From Porphyromonadaceae bacterium (GTDB lineage Bacteria > Bacteroidota > Bacteroidia > Bacteroidales > Dysgonomonadaceae): a stretch of 22,105 nucleotides of DNA. Of this stretch, positions 7,092 to 14,763 are shown piece by piece (within the stretch, counting starts at the first letter, position 1; every line of letters starts with the position of its first letter). The position numbers and the translations under genes are program-made. The notes beneath the pieces are model-generated. The model saw nothing but the letters and a program-made list of their open reading frames with translations, did no database searches and was not told the origin of the DNA. The stretch spans positions 1 through 22,105 of the forward strand of contig JALHIE010000039.1 of NCBI GenBank assembly GCA_022840285.1, given 5' to 3'.

Positions 7092-9414
7092 TAATGGGAA
7101 TGTGGCTGGTCATGACAGAACTTTTTATGTGGGAACAAAGCTTGTTTCCGTCCACCACCGGCATCATCAGATCGGAAATGATGAGATCGGGAATTTTTTC
7201 TTCGGCAAAATCCATAGCTTGCTGGCCGTTGTGAGCCACAACAATGTTGTATTCATCGCGAAGAACCGTTGTCAGGTAAAAGATCATGTCGCGATTGTCC
7301 TCGGCAATCAGGATCAACGGTTTGCCGGAGTCCTCTTTCTCTACTTCCAACTCCAACGGATTATATTCAAAGCGATGGGGTACCGGTGCTGTTTCTTCCG
7401 CGGACGGAAGACCTGACGCATGGCGATGGTTGGTAATGGGAATTTCAACCGTAAAAACGGTCTCTTTAAAGGGGACGCTGCGCACATGTATTTCCCCATC
7501 CAGGCTTTCCACTACCTGTTTGGTGAAAGCAAGACCGATTCCCACACCCATCTGCTCCCTCAGATCGGATTCGCCCTGATAGAAAGTTTTAAATATGTGC
7601 GGAAGGTCTTTGGCGGTTATCCCTTCGCCATTATCTGCCACTTCAATAATGCATTTCCTTTGCTTTTTATCTTCCCTGACCATCAGGAGTATCTTGTTTC
7701 CGGCAGAACAGTGCTTGATAGCGTTTGTCAGCAGGTTGTTTACAATCACCCTGATTTGTTCGCGGGAATAATCCATGATAATTTCATCCGTACTGCTGTG
7801 GAAAAGGTAGGTTATTTTTTTTGTCTCGGCAAAATCCACATAACAACTGTGGAGATACCTCAAATGACTCACGATGTTTCCGTTTACCCAATGAATACTG
7901 TTCCTGGTTTGAATTTTAGAAACAGTAAGTATTTCGTTAACAAGAAACAAGAGATTCTCGGATTGCCTTCCAATAATATCCAAGTCAATCAGGTTGTGGG
8001 CCGATTTGCTTTCCCCTATTGTTTTCTTCAGTTTCTCGACCAGCCCGATAATGATGCTTATGGGCGTTTTAAACTCATGGGTAATGTTCGTGTAAAAATC
8101 GGACTTCAGTTTGGTTATCTCCACCAACGATTTCTCTTTCTGTTTTTTCATCGTTGTATAGCGGCCGTGAATCAGAAAAATGATGATCAACAATATAATG
8201 ATCAGGATAAAGGCGGAAATGAGAATCCTTTGCTGATTCGTCTTGGCGTCAAACACCGTTTGCATCCCCGTGAGCTGTTTTTTACTCTCCGTTTTCTCGT
8301 AGTCGGCAAAAGCATTGAAAAGAATGGCTTGTGCTTCGTTTCGGTTAATCAGCTTGTCAAAACTGTGCGATACGACGTGGTATTGTTGGGCAAGCGCCGT
8401 TTTGTTTTGTAAATAATAGAGATCCGATAAATCGGAATAAGCGTTCTTCAGGTAAAAAGGCAGGTTTAACTGCTTGGCAATTTCCAATCCTTCAACCAGG
8501 TATTTTTCAGCTTCGGCATATTGTACGAGTTTTTTGTGCGTATTTCCTGTGGTAAAACATACCTCCATCCAGTTTATTTTGTCGCTTGTCTCTTTTAAGG
8601 TGTTGTAGGCATTGTTCAGGAAAATGAGCGCTTCCTGATAATTGCCCTGCTTCACACTGAGCTTCCCAAAACAGAAAAATGTTAAGCCGAGCCCCGTTCT
8701 GGAATTGATTTCAATAAATAAATCGGCCGACTTATTGAAGTAAACCCTGGCCGAATCATACATCCCTTTATCCCTGTATGCAACGCCGATCCCCATGAGG
8801 TTGTCGGCCAGCAGATCTGTGTCGTTCGCCCTTTCAGCATAATGATACGATTGCCTAAAGGAGTTCCGGGCTTCGTCCGCATATTCCAACATGGAGTATA
8901 TCCAGCCGATTCCGTTAAGGGTCAGGGCTTTTTCCCTGAGAATCGCGGTGTCCGAATTTTGCAGGTTATCGGCTATTTTTCGCGCGCGGAAAGAATACCG
9001 TATGGCGATGTCCATCTGATAGGTTTTCCGGTAATCGATAGCCAATACGTTCAGTGCTTTTACTATCTGAAGGGAATCGGCAAGCTCTTCTGAAAGTTTA
9101 AGGTACTCACCGTGACTTTTGATAGCGCTGGTAAAATGGAAGTTTTTAAGGTGAAGATCTCCCAAGCTTCGGTAGAGCACCAATTGATTGATCTTGTCGT
9201 TTGAAGACAGGCTCTGCTCCAATGTGGTCTGAAGGCTGTTGGAGTCGTTTCTTATTTTTTTGATGGACAGGTTGATTTTGTTAATGGAATCCTGAAGTGA
9301 AAGTCGATTTACATCGAAATTATTTTTCGAATCCGACCCCTGGTAGCAGGAGCTCAGAACCGCCAAAAGGACGATAAGGCATGAGCTGAGATATGAGAGG
9401 CGAATAATTGACAT
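7039..9414 (-). CDS. Interrupted HTCS, 5' part: TPR sensor, histidine kinase, truncated receiver
   Basis: These 791 residues are the sensor half of a one-protein two-component system. The N-terminus has a signal-like segment with lipobox-like L-S-S-C (Cys23). TPR-like helical repeats span about residues 75-360. One membrane segment lies at about 397-416 (FILIIILLIIIFLI). A histidine kinase follows with H-box FYTNITHEFKTP (His446), N-box NNLLTNAIKH (559-568), G boxes DNGEGI and GVGIGLAF. A receiver domain starts near residue 699 (LILIAEDN) with phospho-acceptor Asp748 in DLMMP. After VLTAKTSSEDR the frame runs into RCLYD and a stop. The expected GADAY...KPF and AraC domain continue in another frame (6576-7046). 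Known of the family: HTCS proteins sense a periplasmic signal and directly control nearby carbohydrate or surface genes. With the break, the phosphorelay output should be lost unless a recoding event restores it. A candidate -7 box lies at 9532-9539. Confidence 0.85.
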   Translation of the reverse strand: MSIIRLSYLSSCLIVLLAVLSSCYQGSDSKNNFDVNRLSLQDSINKINLSIKKIRNDSNSLQTTLEQSLSSNDKINQLVLYRSLGDLHLKNFHFTSAIKSHGEYLKLSEELADSLQIVKALNVLAIDYRKTYQMDIAIRYSFRARKIADNLQNSDTAILREKALTLNGIGWIYSMLEYADEARNSFRQSYHYAERANDTDLLADNLMGIGVAYRDKGMYDSARVYFNKSADLFIEINSRTGLGLTFFCFGKLSVKQGNYQEALIFLNNAYNTLKETSDKINWMEVCFTTGNTHKKLVQYAEAEKYLVEGLEIAKQLNLPFYLKNAYSDLSDLYYLQNKTALAQQYHVVSHSFDKLINRNEAQAILFNAFADYEKTESKKQLTGMQTVFDAKTNQQRILISAFILIIILLIIIFLIHGRYTTMKKQKEKSLVEITKLKSDFYTNITHEFKTPISIIIGLVEKLKKTIGESKSAHNLIDLDIIGRQSENLLFLVNEILTVSKIQTRNSIHWVNGNIVSHLRYLHSCYVDFAETKKITYLFHSSTDEIIMDYSREQIRVIVNNLLTNAIKHCSAGNKILLMVREDKKQRKCIIEVADNGEGITAKDLPHIFKTFYQGESDLREQMGVGIGLAFTKQVVESLDGEIHVRSVPFKETVFTVEIPITNHRHASGLPSAEETAPVPHRFEYNPLELEVEKEDSGKPLILIAEDNRDMIFYLTTVLRDEYNIVVAHNGQQAMDFAEEKIPDLIISDLMMPVVDGNKLCSHIKSSVMTSHIPIIVLTAKTSSEDRRCLYD

Positions 9415-9531
9415 AATATCACTTACTTAGAGTTAAACTGAAAGTACGTACAGTAACTGAGAGACGCTGATTCCTAAACAACTCAACAACTATCAAACCG
9501 TGATTTTACTATTTCAATTCTTGTCGACCTG

Positions 9532-9539
9532 CAAATATA
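9532..9539 (-). promoter_or_regulatory. Candidate -7 box for the HTCS gene
   Basis: On the minus strand the sequence reads TATATTTG, matching the Bacteroidetes -7 consensus TAnnTTTG. It lies about 118 bp before the HTCS start codon. No clear TTTG was found at the expected distance upstream, so support rests on the -7 match and its intergenic position. Confidence 0.38.
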
Positions 9540-9625
9540 GCTTAAATATTTAATAAATTGTCCTTTTTTTGTTATTTTTTTTGAGTTTAATGAAAAAAAT
9601 GATAATGGGTGAAATATTAACCGCA

Positions 9626-10504
9626 TTACACTATCGTTTTCTTTCCAGCCAGGAGGGTGTTTTTTAACAGGGAAACAATGGTCATTGGCCCGACTCCCCC
9701 CGGTACAGGGGTGATATAACTGCACTTGGGAGCTACCTCATGGAAAGCAACATCGCCGGTAAGTTTAAATCCCGATTTGGTTTTGTCACTCGGAACACGG
9801 GTTGTACCCACATCAATAACCACAGCCCCTTCTTTCACCATATCGGCTTTTAAAAATTCGGGGACACCCAGTGCCGCGATAATAATGTCCGCCTGGAGAC
9901 ATATTTCTTTGATGTTTTTTGTGCGGCTATGGCACACGGTTACTGTACAATCGCCGGGATATCCCTTTTGCATCATTAATAATGCGGCCGGTTTGCCCAC
10001 GATATTGCTTCTGCCCAAAATTACACAATGCTTACCCCTGGTTTCAATTTCGTACCGCTTAAGGAGTTCCATTATTCCCGAAGGGGTAGCCGAAAGAAAG
10101 CAGGGGAGCCCGATGGCCATACGGCCTACATTGACCGGGTGGAATCCATCCACATCCTTACGGTAATCGATGGCTTCCGTGATCCTGCCTTCCGAAATGT
10201 GGCCGGGTAACGGCAGCTGAACAATAAATCCATCCACATCGGCATCGTTATTAAGCTGATCTACGCACGCGAGCAGTTCTTCTTCGGTGACGTCATCCTC
10301 GTAACGAATCAGGGTCGATTGAAACCCTACTTCTTCGCAAGCGCGGACTTTACTGGCCACATAGGTTTCACTGCCCCCATCATGTCCAACCAATACCGCT
10401 GCCAAATGAGGTGTTTTTCCGCCTTGTGCCTTGATCCGTGCCACCTCTTCGGCGATCTCTTTTTTGATTTGTGCCGCTACGGCTCTTCCGTCAATTAATT
10501 GCAT
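9626..10504 (-). CDS. folD: Bifunctional methylenetetrahydrofolate dehydrogenase/cyclohydrolase FolD
   Basis: A 292-residue cytosolic enzyme. FolD oxidises 5,10-methylene-THF with NADP+ to 5,10-methenyl-THF and then hydrolyses it to 10-formyl-THF, supplying one-carbon units for purines and formyl-Met-tRNA. Seen: the Y-x3-K catalytic signature in SETYVASK (Tyr48, Lys52), DGFIVQLPLP (91-100), KDVDGFHP (116-123), the Rossmann dinucleotide-binding motif GRSNIVGKP (164-172), and the family signature TPVPGGVGPMT (265-275). Length is normal and all key motifs are intact. The start MQLIDGR is the standard FolD N-terminus. It begins 21 bp after ffh ends on the same strand, so the two are probably co-transcribed from the ffh promoter; I saw no separate promoter in the 21 bp. 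No strong terminator was seen after it. Confidence 0.97.
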   Translation of the reverse strand: MQLIDGRAVAAQIKKEIAEEVARIKAQGGKTPHLAAVLVGHDGGSETYVASKVRACEEVGFQSTLIRYEDDVTEEELLACVDQLNNDADVDGFIVQLPLPGHISEGRITEAIDYRKDVDGFHPVNVGRMAIGLPCFLSATPSGIMELLKRYEIETRGKHCVILGRSNIVGKPAALLMMQKGYPGDCTVTVCHSRTKNIKEICLQADIIIAALGVPEFLKADMVKEGAVVIDVGTTRVPSDKTKSGFKLTGDVAFHEVAPKCSYITPVPGGVGPMTIVSLLKNTLLAGKKTIV

Positions 10505-10525
10505 ATCTCCTGTGTCCCTTGACTT

Positions 10526-11857
10526 TTATCTTCTTCTCATGTTTCTCATCATCGCCTTTCCTCCGCCTGATGTCATTGCACGCATCATCTTCCGGGTCTG
10601 GTCGAACTGCTTGATCAGGTTGTTGACCTCCTGCACGTTAGTCCCGCTCCCTTTAGCTATACGTGCTCTACGGCTTCCGTTCAGAATCTCAGGATTGGTC
10701 CTTTCTTGAGGAGTCATGGAGCGGATGATGGCTTCGATGTTTTTGAAAGCGTCGTCATCGATATCCAGGTCCTTTATCTGTTTTCCTACACCCGGGATCA
10801 TCGAAGCCAGGTCTTTCAGGTTGCCCATCTTTTTGATCTGTTGAATCTGTGCGATAAAATCGTTGAAGTCGAACTGATTTTTGGCGATTTTCTTTTGCAA
10901 GCGGCGGGCTTCTTCTTCGTCGTATTGCTCCTGCGCTTTTTCAACCAACGAAACAATATCACCCATACCGAGAATCCTATCGGCCATACGTTCCGGATGG
11001 AAAACATCAATAGCATCCAGTTTTTCTCCCGTTCCTACAAATTTGATGGGTTTGTTTACCACCGAACGGATGGATAAGGCTGCACCTCCGCGAGTGTCTC
11101 CGTCGAGCTTGGTAAGGACAACGCCGTTGAAATCCAACCGGTCGTTGAATTCTTTTGCCGTGTTCACGGCATCCTGGCCGGTCATGGCATCTACCACGAA
11201 CAGGATCTCTTGCGGATTTACTGCATTTTTGATGGCGGTAATTTCCGTCATCATCGCCTCATCTATAGCCAGCCGGCCAGCGGTATCTATGATTATCAGG
11301 TCTTTTCCGTGTTGCTTGGCATACTGAACGGCGTTCTGAGCAATCTTAACCGGATTCTTATTCTCTTCTTCGGAATAAACCGGCACACCGATTTGTTCTC
11401 CCAGTATCTTCAACTGTTCAATAGCGGCCGGACGATACACGTCGCCGGCAACCAGCAACGGGTTTTTTCCCCGTTTCGATTTCAACAGGTTGGCCAGTTT
11501 CCCCGAGAAAGTGGTCTTTCCGGAACCTTGCAGGCCCGACATCAAAATGATAGCCGGACTGCCCTTGATGTTGATGTCCGTCGCGGTTTCACCCATTAAA
11601 AGGGCCAATTCATCGTGAACGATCTTTACCATCAACTGATGCGGCTTCACTGCTGTCAGCACGTCCTGCCCAAGGGCTTTTTGACGGACACTTTCAGTAA
11701 ACTCCTTGGCGGTCTTGTAGTTTACGTCGGCATCGAGCAGGGCACGGCGAACATCTTTCAACGTTTCAGCAACGTTAATTTCGGTGATCTTTCCTTCACC
11801 TTTGAGTATCTTAAACGACCTTTCCAGTCTGTCACTTAAATTTTCGAACATAGCCAT
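10526..11857 (-). CDS. ffh: Signal recognition particle protein Ffh (SRP54)
   Basis: A 443-residue GTPase that, with 4.5S RNA, binds signal sequences on nascent chains and delivers ribosomes to FtsY and SecYEG at the inner membrane. Seen: the N domain (residues 1-95, with ALLDADVNY), the P-loop GLQGSGKTT (108-116), the insertion-box region GDVYRPAAIEQL (138-149), DTAGR (191-195), and TKLDGDTRGGAA (249-260). The methionine-rich M domain follows from about 298, with IPGVGKQIKDL and the RNA-binding RRARIAKGSGT segment (396-406). It ends in a basic Met-rich tail, MMRNMRRR. Length and motifs are those of a complete, functional Ffh. It precedes folD by 21 bp, forming a likely operon. A good -7 box lies 27-34 bp upstream of its start. 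The SRP RNA gene is not in the window. Confidence 0.98.
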   Translation of the reverse strand: MAMFENLSDRLERSFKILKGEGKITEINVAETLKDVRRALLDADVNYKTAKEFTESVRQKALGQDVLTAVKPHQLMVKIVHDELALLMGETATDINIKGSPAIILMSGLQGSGKTTFSGKLANLLKSKRGKNPLLVAGDVYRPAAIEQLKILGEQIGVPVYSEEENKNPVKIAQNAVQYAKQHGKDLIIIDTAGRLAIDEAMMTEITAIKNAVNPQEILFVVDAMTGQDAVNTAKEFNDRLDFNGVVLTKLDGDTRGGAALSIRSVVNKPIKFVGTGEKLDAIDVFHPERMADRILGMGDIVSLVEKAQEQYDEEEARRLQKKIAKNQFDFNDFIAQIQQIKKMGNLKDLASMIPGVGKQIKDLDIDDDAFKNIEAIIRSMTPQERTNPEILNGSRRARIAKGSGTNVQEVNNLIKQFDQTRKMMRAMTSGGGKAMMRNMRRR

Positions 11858-11883
11858 TTATCCTGTTTTTTTTTATTGGGATA

Positions 11884-11891
11884 CAAAGATA
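11884..11891 (-). promoter_or_regulatory. Candidate -7 box for ffh-folD
   Basis: The minus strand reads TATCTTTG, an exact match to TAnnTTTG, 26 bp upstream of the ffh start codon. That implies a short 5' leader. The upstream -33 element is not obvious; the A/T-rich hairpin GGAAAAAA/TTTTTTCC (11893-11914) occupies that region. Confidence 0.5.
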
Positions 11892-11892
11892 A

Positions 11893-11914
11893 GGAAAAAA
11901 AGTAAATTTTTTCC
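11893..11914 (-). terminator. Weak hairpin between the plug/MG2 gene and ffh
   Basis: GGAAAAAA (11893-11900) and TTTTTTCC (11907-11914) can pair around a 6-nt loop, 12 bp past the stop of the minus-strand gene at 11927. The stem is almost entirely A-T and there is no separate T tract, so it is at best a weak terminator. Confidence 0.25.
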
Positions 11915-11926
11915 CTGTTCCACGGA

Positions 11927-14566
11927 TCAAAAGTAACTATCTCCACCGGAGCTGCTTTCCACCACGATCTCTTTTGTGAAACGGATCAATTTACCCATTC
12001 CGTTAACCCCTTCCCCCACGACTTGGTAGGTGGCGGGAGTGTCGGCCGCGTAAAACTCGACTACTGCGTCTCCTTCCCGTGAAAATTGCACGTTGGGATT
12101 CCAGTAGATCGTAGTGCGATAATCGGGATCGGACGATTCCAACTCTTCCCTCGTCCCGTATTTCGGGGAGTAGAACTCCGCGGGTTGCTGGTATCCCAAC
12201 GGTTGAATTCGATCGATATTCCTGGACAGGGTGTTTTTCTGAACAAATCCGGTTTTGGTCGTGATCACTACTGCACCGCTTGTGTTGGGATAATAGCCTA
12301 ACATAAACGTATTGTCTTTCATGATAAACAGATTGTCTATCGACGACACATCAATTCCGTCGAGTTGATCGAAGAAATCCTCGTACGTGATGTTATCGAT
12401 CACAAACAACACCGGCAAATCGGAGCGGGTCGTAGTCACGCGGTCGGACTTCACGACGATCCCCGAGCTGGATACCAACAACGAACGCAAGCTGCTCACT
12501 TTCCTTTTTTCGATCTCTTCGGCAGTCACCAGCCCTGTGGCTGAGATGGGAGAGTAGAATTTTGACTCTTTATACCGTTGCGGGCCGGGAGCTGTAACGG
12601 TCACCTCATCCAACATGATGGTCCGGATTCCATGTTTCATGGAGTACTCATCGTTTGCCTTTTTCAAATAGGCATCCTGGTCGAAGCCGGATGAGTAGGG
12701 TGTCTGTTTCGCTGCCGGTAACGTAGCATGAGCGTTATCCGGGAAAGTCACGGGGTCGATATGGATCAGGTTGCTCCTGCTGCCTTTCTTGCTGAGCGAC
12801 TGAACCGTTATCGTGGTTCCTTCGGGGTATTCAACTTTAAAATGGAATCGGCCATTCTCATCGACCGGGGTTGTTACTGTACTCAGCAGCGTATCAAGTG
12901 TTGCAATCAAGCTGACCTCCCCATCTTTCATGCTTCTCAACAGGGCTTCGGTCGATCCGTTGATTTCCTGATACTGTTCGGGCTCAAATCCACCGGACGG
13001 TCGAACCTTTCCTTTGATCACGCTGGAGATATCGTACCTGCTCCATCCCTGCGTTGTCAGTAAGGCATCGAGAGCCAATCGATTCAAGACGCCGCCGGTA
13101 ACATAAGTTGCCGGCGATTCGATATGTCCTTTAAGTTCCGAGGAGAGCAACAGCGTCGATACGAGGTCGTTGCTTGTATCCAGTGCGACCCTGTCCTTAT
13201 CCGTAACGGAGATGGCGAAGTTATTGTAAAATGTAATCGTGTCTACGTCTGATAGTTGAAAGCCGAGACGAATCTTTTCCCGGGGGGTGTAAACGGGAGA
13301 GGAGGGCTTAAATTGCAACTGCGCCAACTCCTCCTCCCTCCAGTTGAAAATCAGCCGTTCGCTCAGCAACTCGTGATCGCTGCCCACCAACATAAAGCTT
13401 GTGATCCCAATGGGGAGTGAACTCCCGGAAAATGCGTAACTGTCGGTTTGGGGCGACCACGGCTCGTGATAAAGTATGCTTCCCTTATTGTGCACCAGCA
13501 ACGATAGAGGGCCGTCGGGCGCACTTTCTCCTTTCAGAAGCGTTACCACGACCCGGTCGGCGGTACGTCCGACGCTTACTGTTATTGCCCGGGGTTCTGG
13601 AATGGGAAGGCCGATCCGTTTAACTGCGCCGGTTTTGGTTTCACAGAGGGCGTAGTATGTTTCGTCGGGTTCAACCGTAAAGTCAAACAATCCCATCCCC
13701 AACTTGTAGGTTGCCATTCTCGCCACCTCTTCATTTTTGGAGTTATAAACGATCCCAGACACTTTTTCACCCAGGCCGGAAGGGTTGATCGCCTTGAATC
13801 CCACCCGGCATCTCTTACCGGGGATGAGGTATCCGCCCTCTGGGTGGAACGATACCTCGAAATCATCGGACGCGTAAGGGAGGACATAGAACCGGTTGTA
13901 TATCCGTCCCCCATGTACGATGCCCAAGAGGAGATGGTTGTTGCTTCTGCTTTTCGATAGAGAAACTGAGGTGCGGTAGTTCGTTCCGTTCCTTGGTGCG
14001 AGGGTTCGCGTAGTTTCGTCAGAAAGCTTAACGGTTACGATCTCCGGAGCGATCGTGTCGCCGCTCGTTCGATCCACGAACCGGAAGTTCACGTTGATTC
14101 TGTCTTTTTCGACCCCAATATCCGGGATGGGTTCAACTTGTAACGAGTAGGGATCCAGCACGGTGATTGTTTTCTTGAAGAAAGCCTGGTTCCCTTGGTT
14201 TCGCATGTATCGGGTATAGGCCCTAAGCGTGTAGTTTCCCTCTGCCAGGTCCTCCTCCAGGTTGACGTACCCCGAGTAGACGCCGAGGCTGTCGGGCCGA
14301 ATTTTCACCCGTTTCATCAGTTCATTGAACGGGTTGAACAGTTCTATATATATGTAACGACTCAAAAAAACGGGAAGATTGGTTGCTGCATCCACCAGGT
14401 GAGCGCGCAACCACATTCGTTCTCCCGATATGTAAACTGACTTATCGGTTTGAATATAAATTTTTTCAAGCCGATCGGTTATTGGATTTGTATCCTCGGT
14501 TAACTCCTGGGCAAACATAATGCCCGTAACGCACATAAGCCAAGTAACGACGATAGATCTTTTCAC
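11927..14566 (-). CDS. Secreted macroglobulin-like (MG2) protein with TonB-receptor plug domain
   Basis: An 879-residue exported protein with a signal peptide of about 20 residues ending GIMFAQ; no lipobox is seen. Residues 34-60 (EKIYIQTDKSVYISGE, then RMWLRAHLVDA) resemble the MG2-type opening strand of alpha-2-macroglobulins. Several more beta-sandwich segments follow. At about 648-770 lies a sequence like the plug domain of TonB-dependent outer-membrane receptors: LDEVTVTAP, SSLRSLLVSSSGIVV, LPVLFVIDN, IDNLFIMKD, GAVVITTKTG. The tail (YWNPNVQF...GDAVVEFYAAD...YQVVGEGV) is a short beta domain. There is no receptor beta-barrel, so it is not a TonB transporter. The same architecture occurs widely in Bacteroidota with no role known to me; a periplasmic or outer-membrane structural or partner-binding role is inference. 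It is divergent from the fimbrillin at 14764. Confidence 0.8.
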   Translation of the reverse strand: MKRSIVVTWLMCVTGIMFAQELTEDTNPITDRLEKIYIQTDKSVYISGERMWLRAHLVDAATNLPVFLSRYIYIELFNPFNELMKRVKIRPDSLGVYSGYVNLEEDLAEGNYTLRAYTRYMRNQGNQAFFKKTITVLDPYSLQVEPIPDIGVEKDRINVNFRFVDRTSGDTIAPEIVTVKLSDETTRTLAPRNGTNYRTSVSLSKSRSNNHLLLGIVHGGRIYNRFYVLPYASDDFEVSFHPEGGYLIPGKRCRVGFKAINPSGLGEKVSGIVYNSKNEEVARMATYKLGMGLFDFTVEPDETYYALCETKTGAVKRIGLPIPEPRAITVSVGRTADRVVVTLLKGESAPDGPLSLLVHNKGSILYHEPWSPQTDSYAFSGSSLPIGITSFMLVGSDHELLSERLIFNWREEELAQLQFKPSSPVYTPREKIRLGFQLSDVDTITFYNNFAISVTDKDRVALDTSNDLVSTLLLSSELKGHIESPATYVTGGVLNRLALDALLTTQGWSRYDISSVIKGKVRPSGGFEPEQYQEINGSTEALLRSMKDGEVSLIATLDTLLSTVTTPVDENGRFHFKVEYPEGTTITVQSLSKKGSRSNLIHIDPVTFPDNAHATLPAAKQTPYSSGFDQDAYLKKANDEYSMKHGIRTIMLDEVTVTAPGPQRYKESKFYSPISATGLVTAEEIEKRKVSSLRSLLVSSSGIVVKSDRVTTTRSDLPVLFVIDNITYEDFFDQLDGIDVSSIDNLFIMKDNTFMLGYYPNTSGAVVITTKTGFVQKNTLSRNIDRIQPLGYQQPAEFYSPKYGTREELESSDPDYRTTIYWNPNVQFSREGDAVVEFYAADTPATYQVVGEGVNGMGKLIRFTKEIVVESSSGGDSYF

Positions 14567-14603
14567 GCGGGATTATTTTGGACGGTGATTACTGCTTAAA
14601 AAA

Positions 14604-14611
14604 CAAAATTA
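14604..14611 (-). promoter_or_regulatory. Candidate -7 box for the MG2/plug gene
   Basis: The minus strand reads TAATTTTG, matching TAnnTTTG, 37 bp before the start codon at 14566. No TTTG at the standard 19-21 bp spacing was found, so this is a one-element prediction. Confidence 0.35.
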
Positions 14612-14643
14612 CAAATAAATTTGAAAACCGATTCATTCAAGGG

Positions 14644-14680
14644 TGTTGCATCGGATTAAACAGGTTAATATCATGCAACA
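14644..14680. repeat. 8-bp perfect inverted repeat in the divergent intergenic region
   Basis: TGTTGCAT (14644-14651) and ATGCAACA (14673-14680) are perfect inverted copies separated by 21 bp. They lie between the candidate promoters of the divergent MG2/plug gene and the fimbrillin gene. This could be a regulator-binding site or chance in AT-rich DNA. Confidence 0.35.
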
Positions 14681-14704
14681 TAAACGTAAAAAAATCAAGT
14701 TTTT

Positions 14705-14735
14705 TTTGGAAATAATGTTTTCTCTTATTATCTTG
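14705..14735 (+). promoter_or_regulatory. Candidate promoter for the lone fimbrillin gene
   Basis: TTTG (14705-14708) is followed after 20 bp by TATCTTG (14729-14735), a partial match to TAnnTTTG at the standard spacing. It ends 28 bp before the ATG at 14764. Confidence 0.35.
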
Positions 14736-14763
14736 CCGGATTGACTCTTAAATGTAATGAAAT

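Noticed and set aside
7420..8412. 330-codon open frame on the plus strand, opposite the HTCS gene
   Set aside because: It is antisense to clear kinase motifs, its translation shows no family signal, and it is explained as a shadow of the real gene.
9540..9625. Terminator for folD in the A/T-rich stretch
   Set aside because: There are runs of T and A but no GC-containing stem, so an intrinsic terminator cannot be supported.
11927..14566. Reading this gene as a TonB-dependent transporter
   Set aside because: A plug-like segment is present, but there is no room for a beta-barrel after it. The N-terminal two-thirds is macroglobulin-like.
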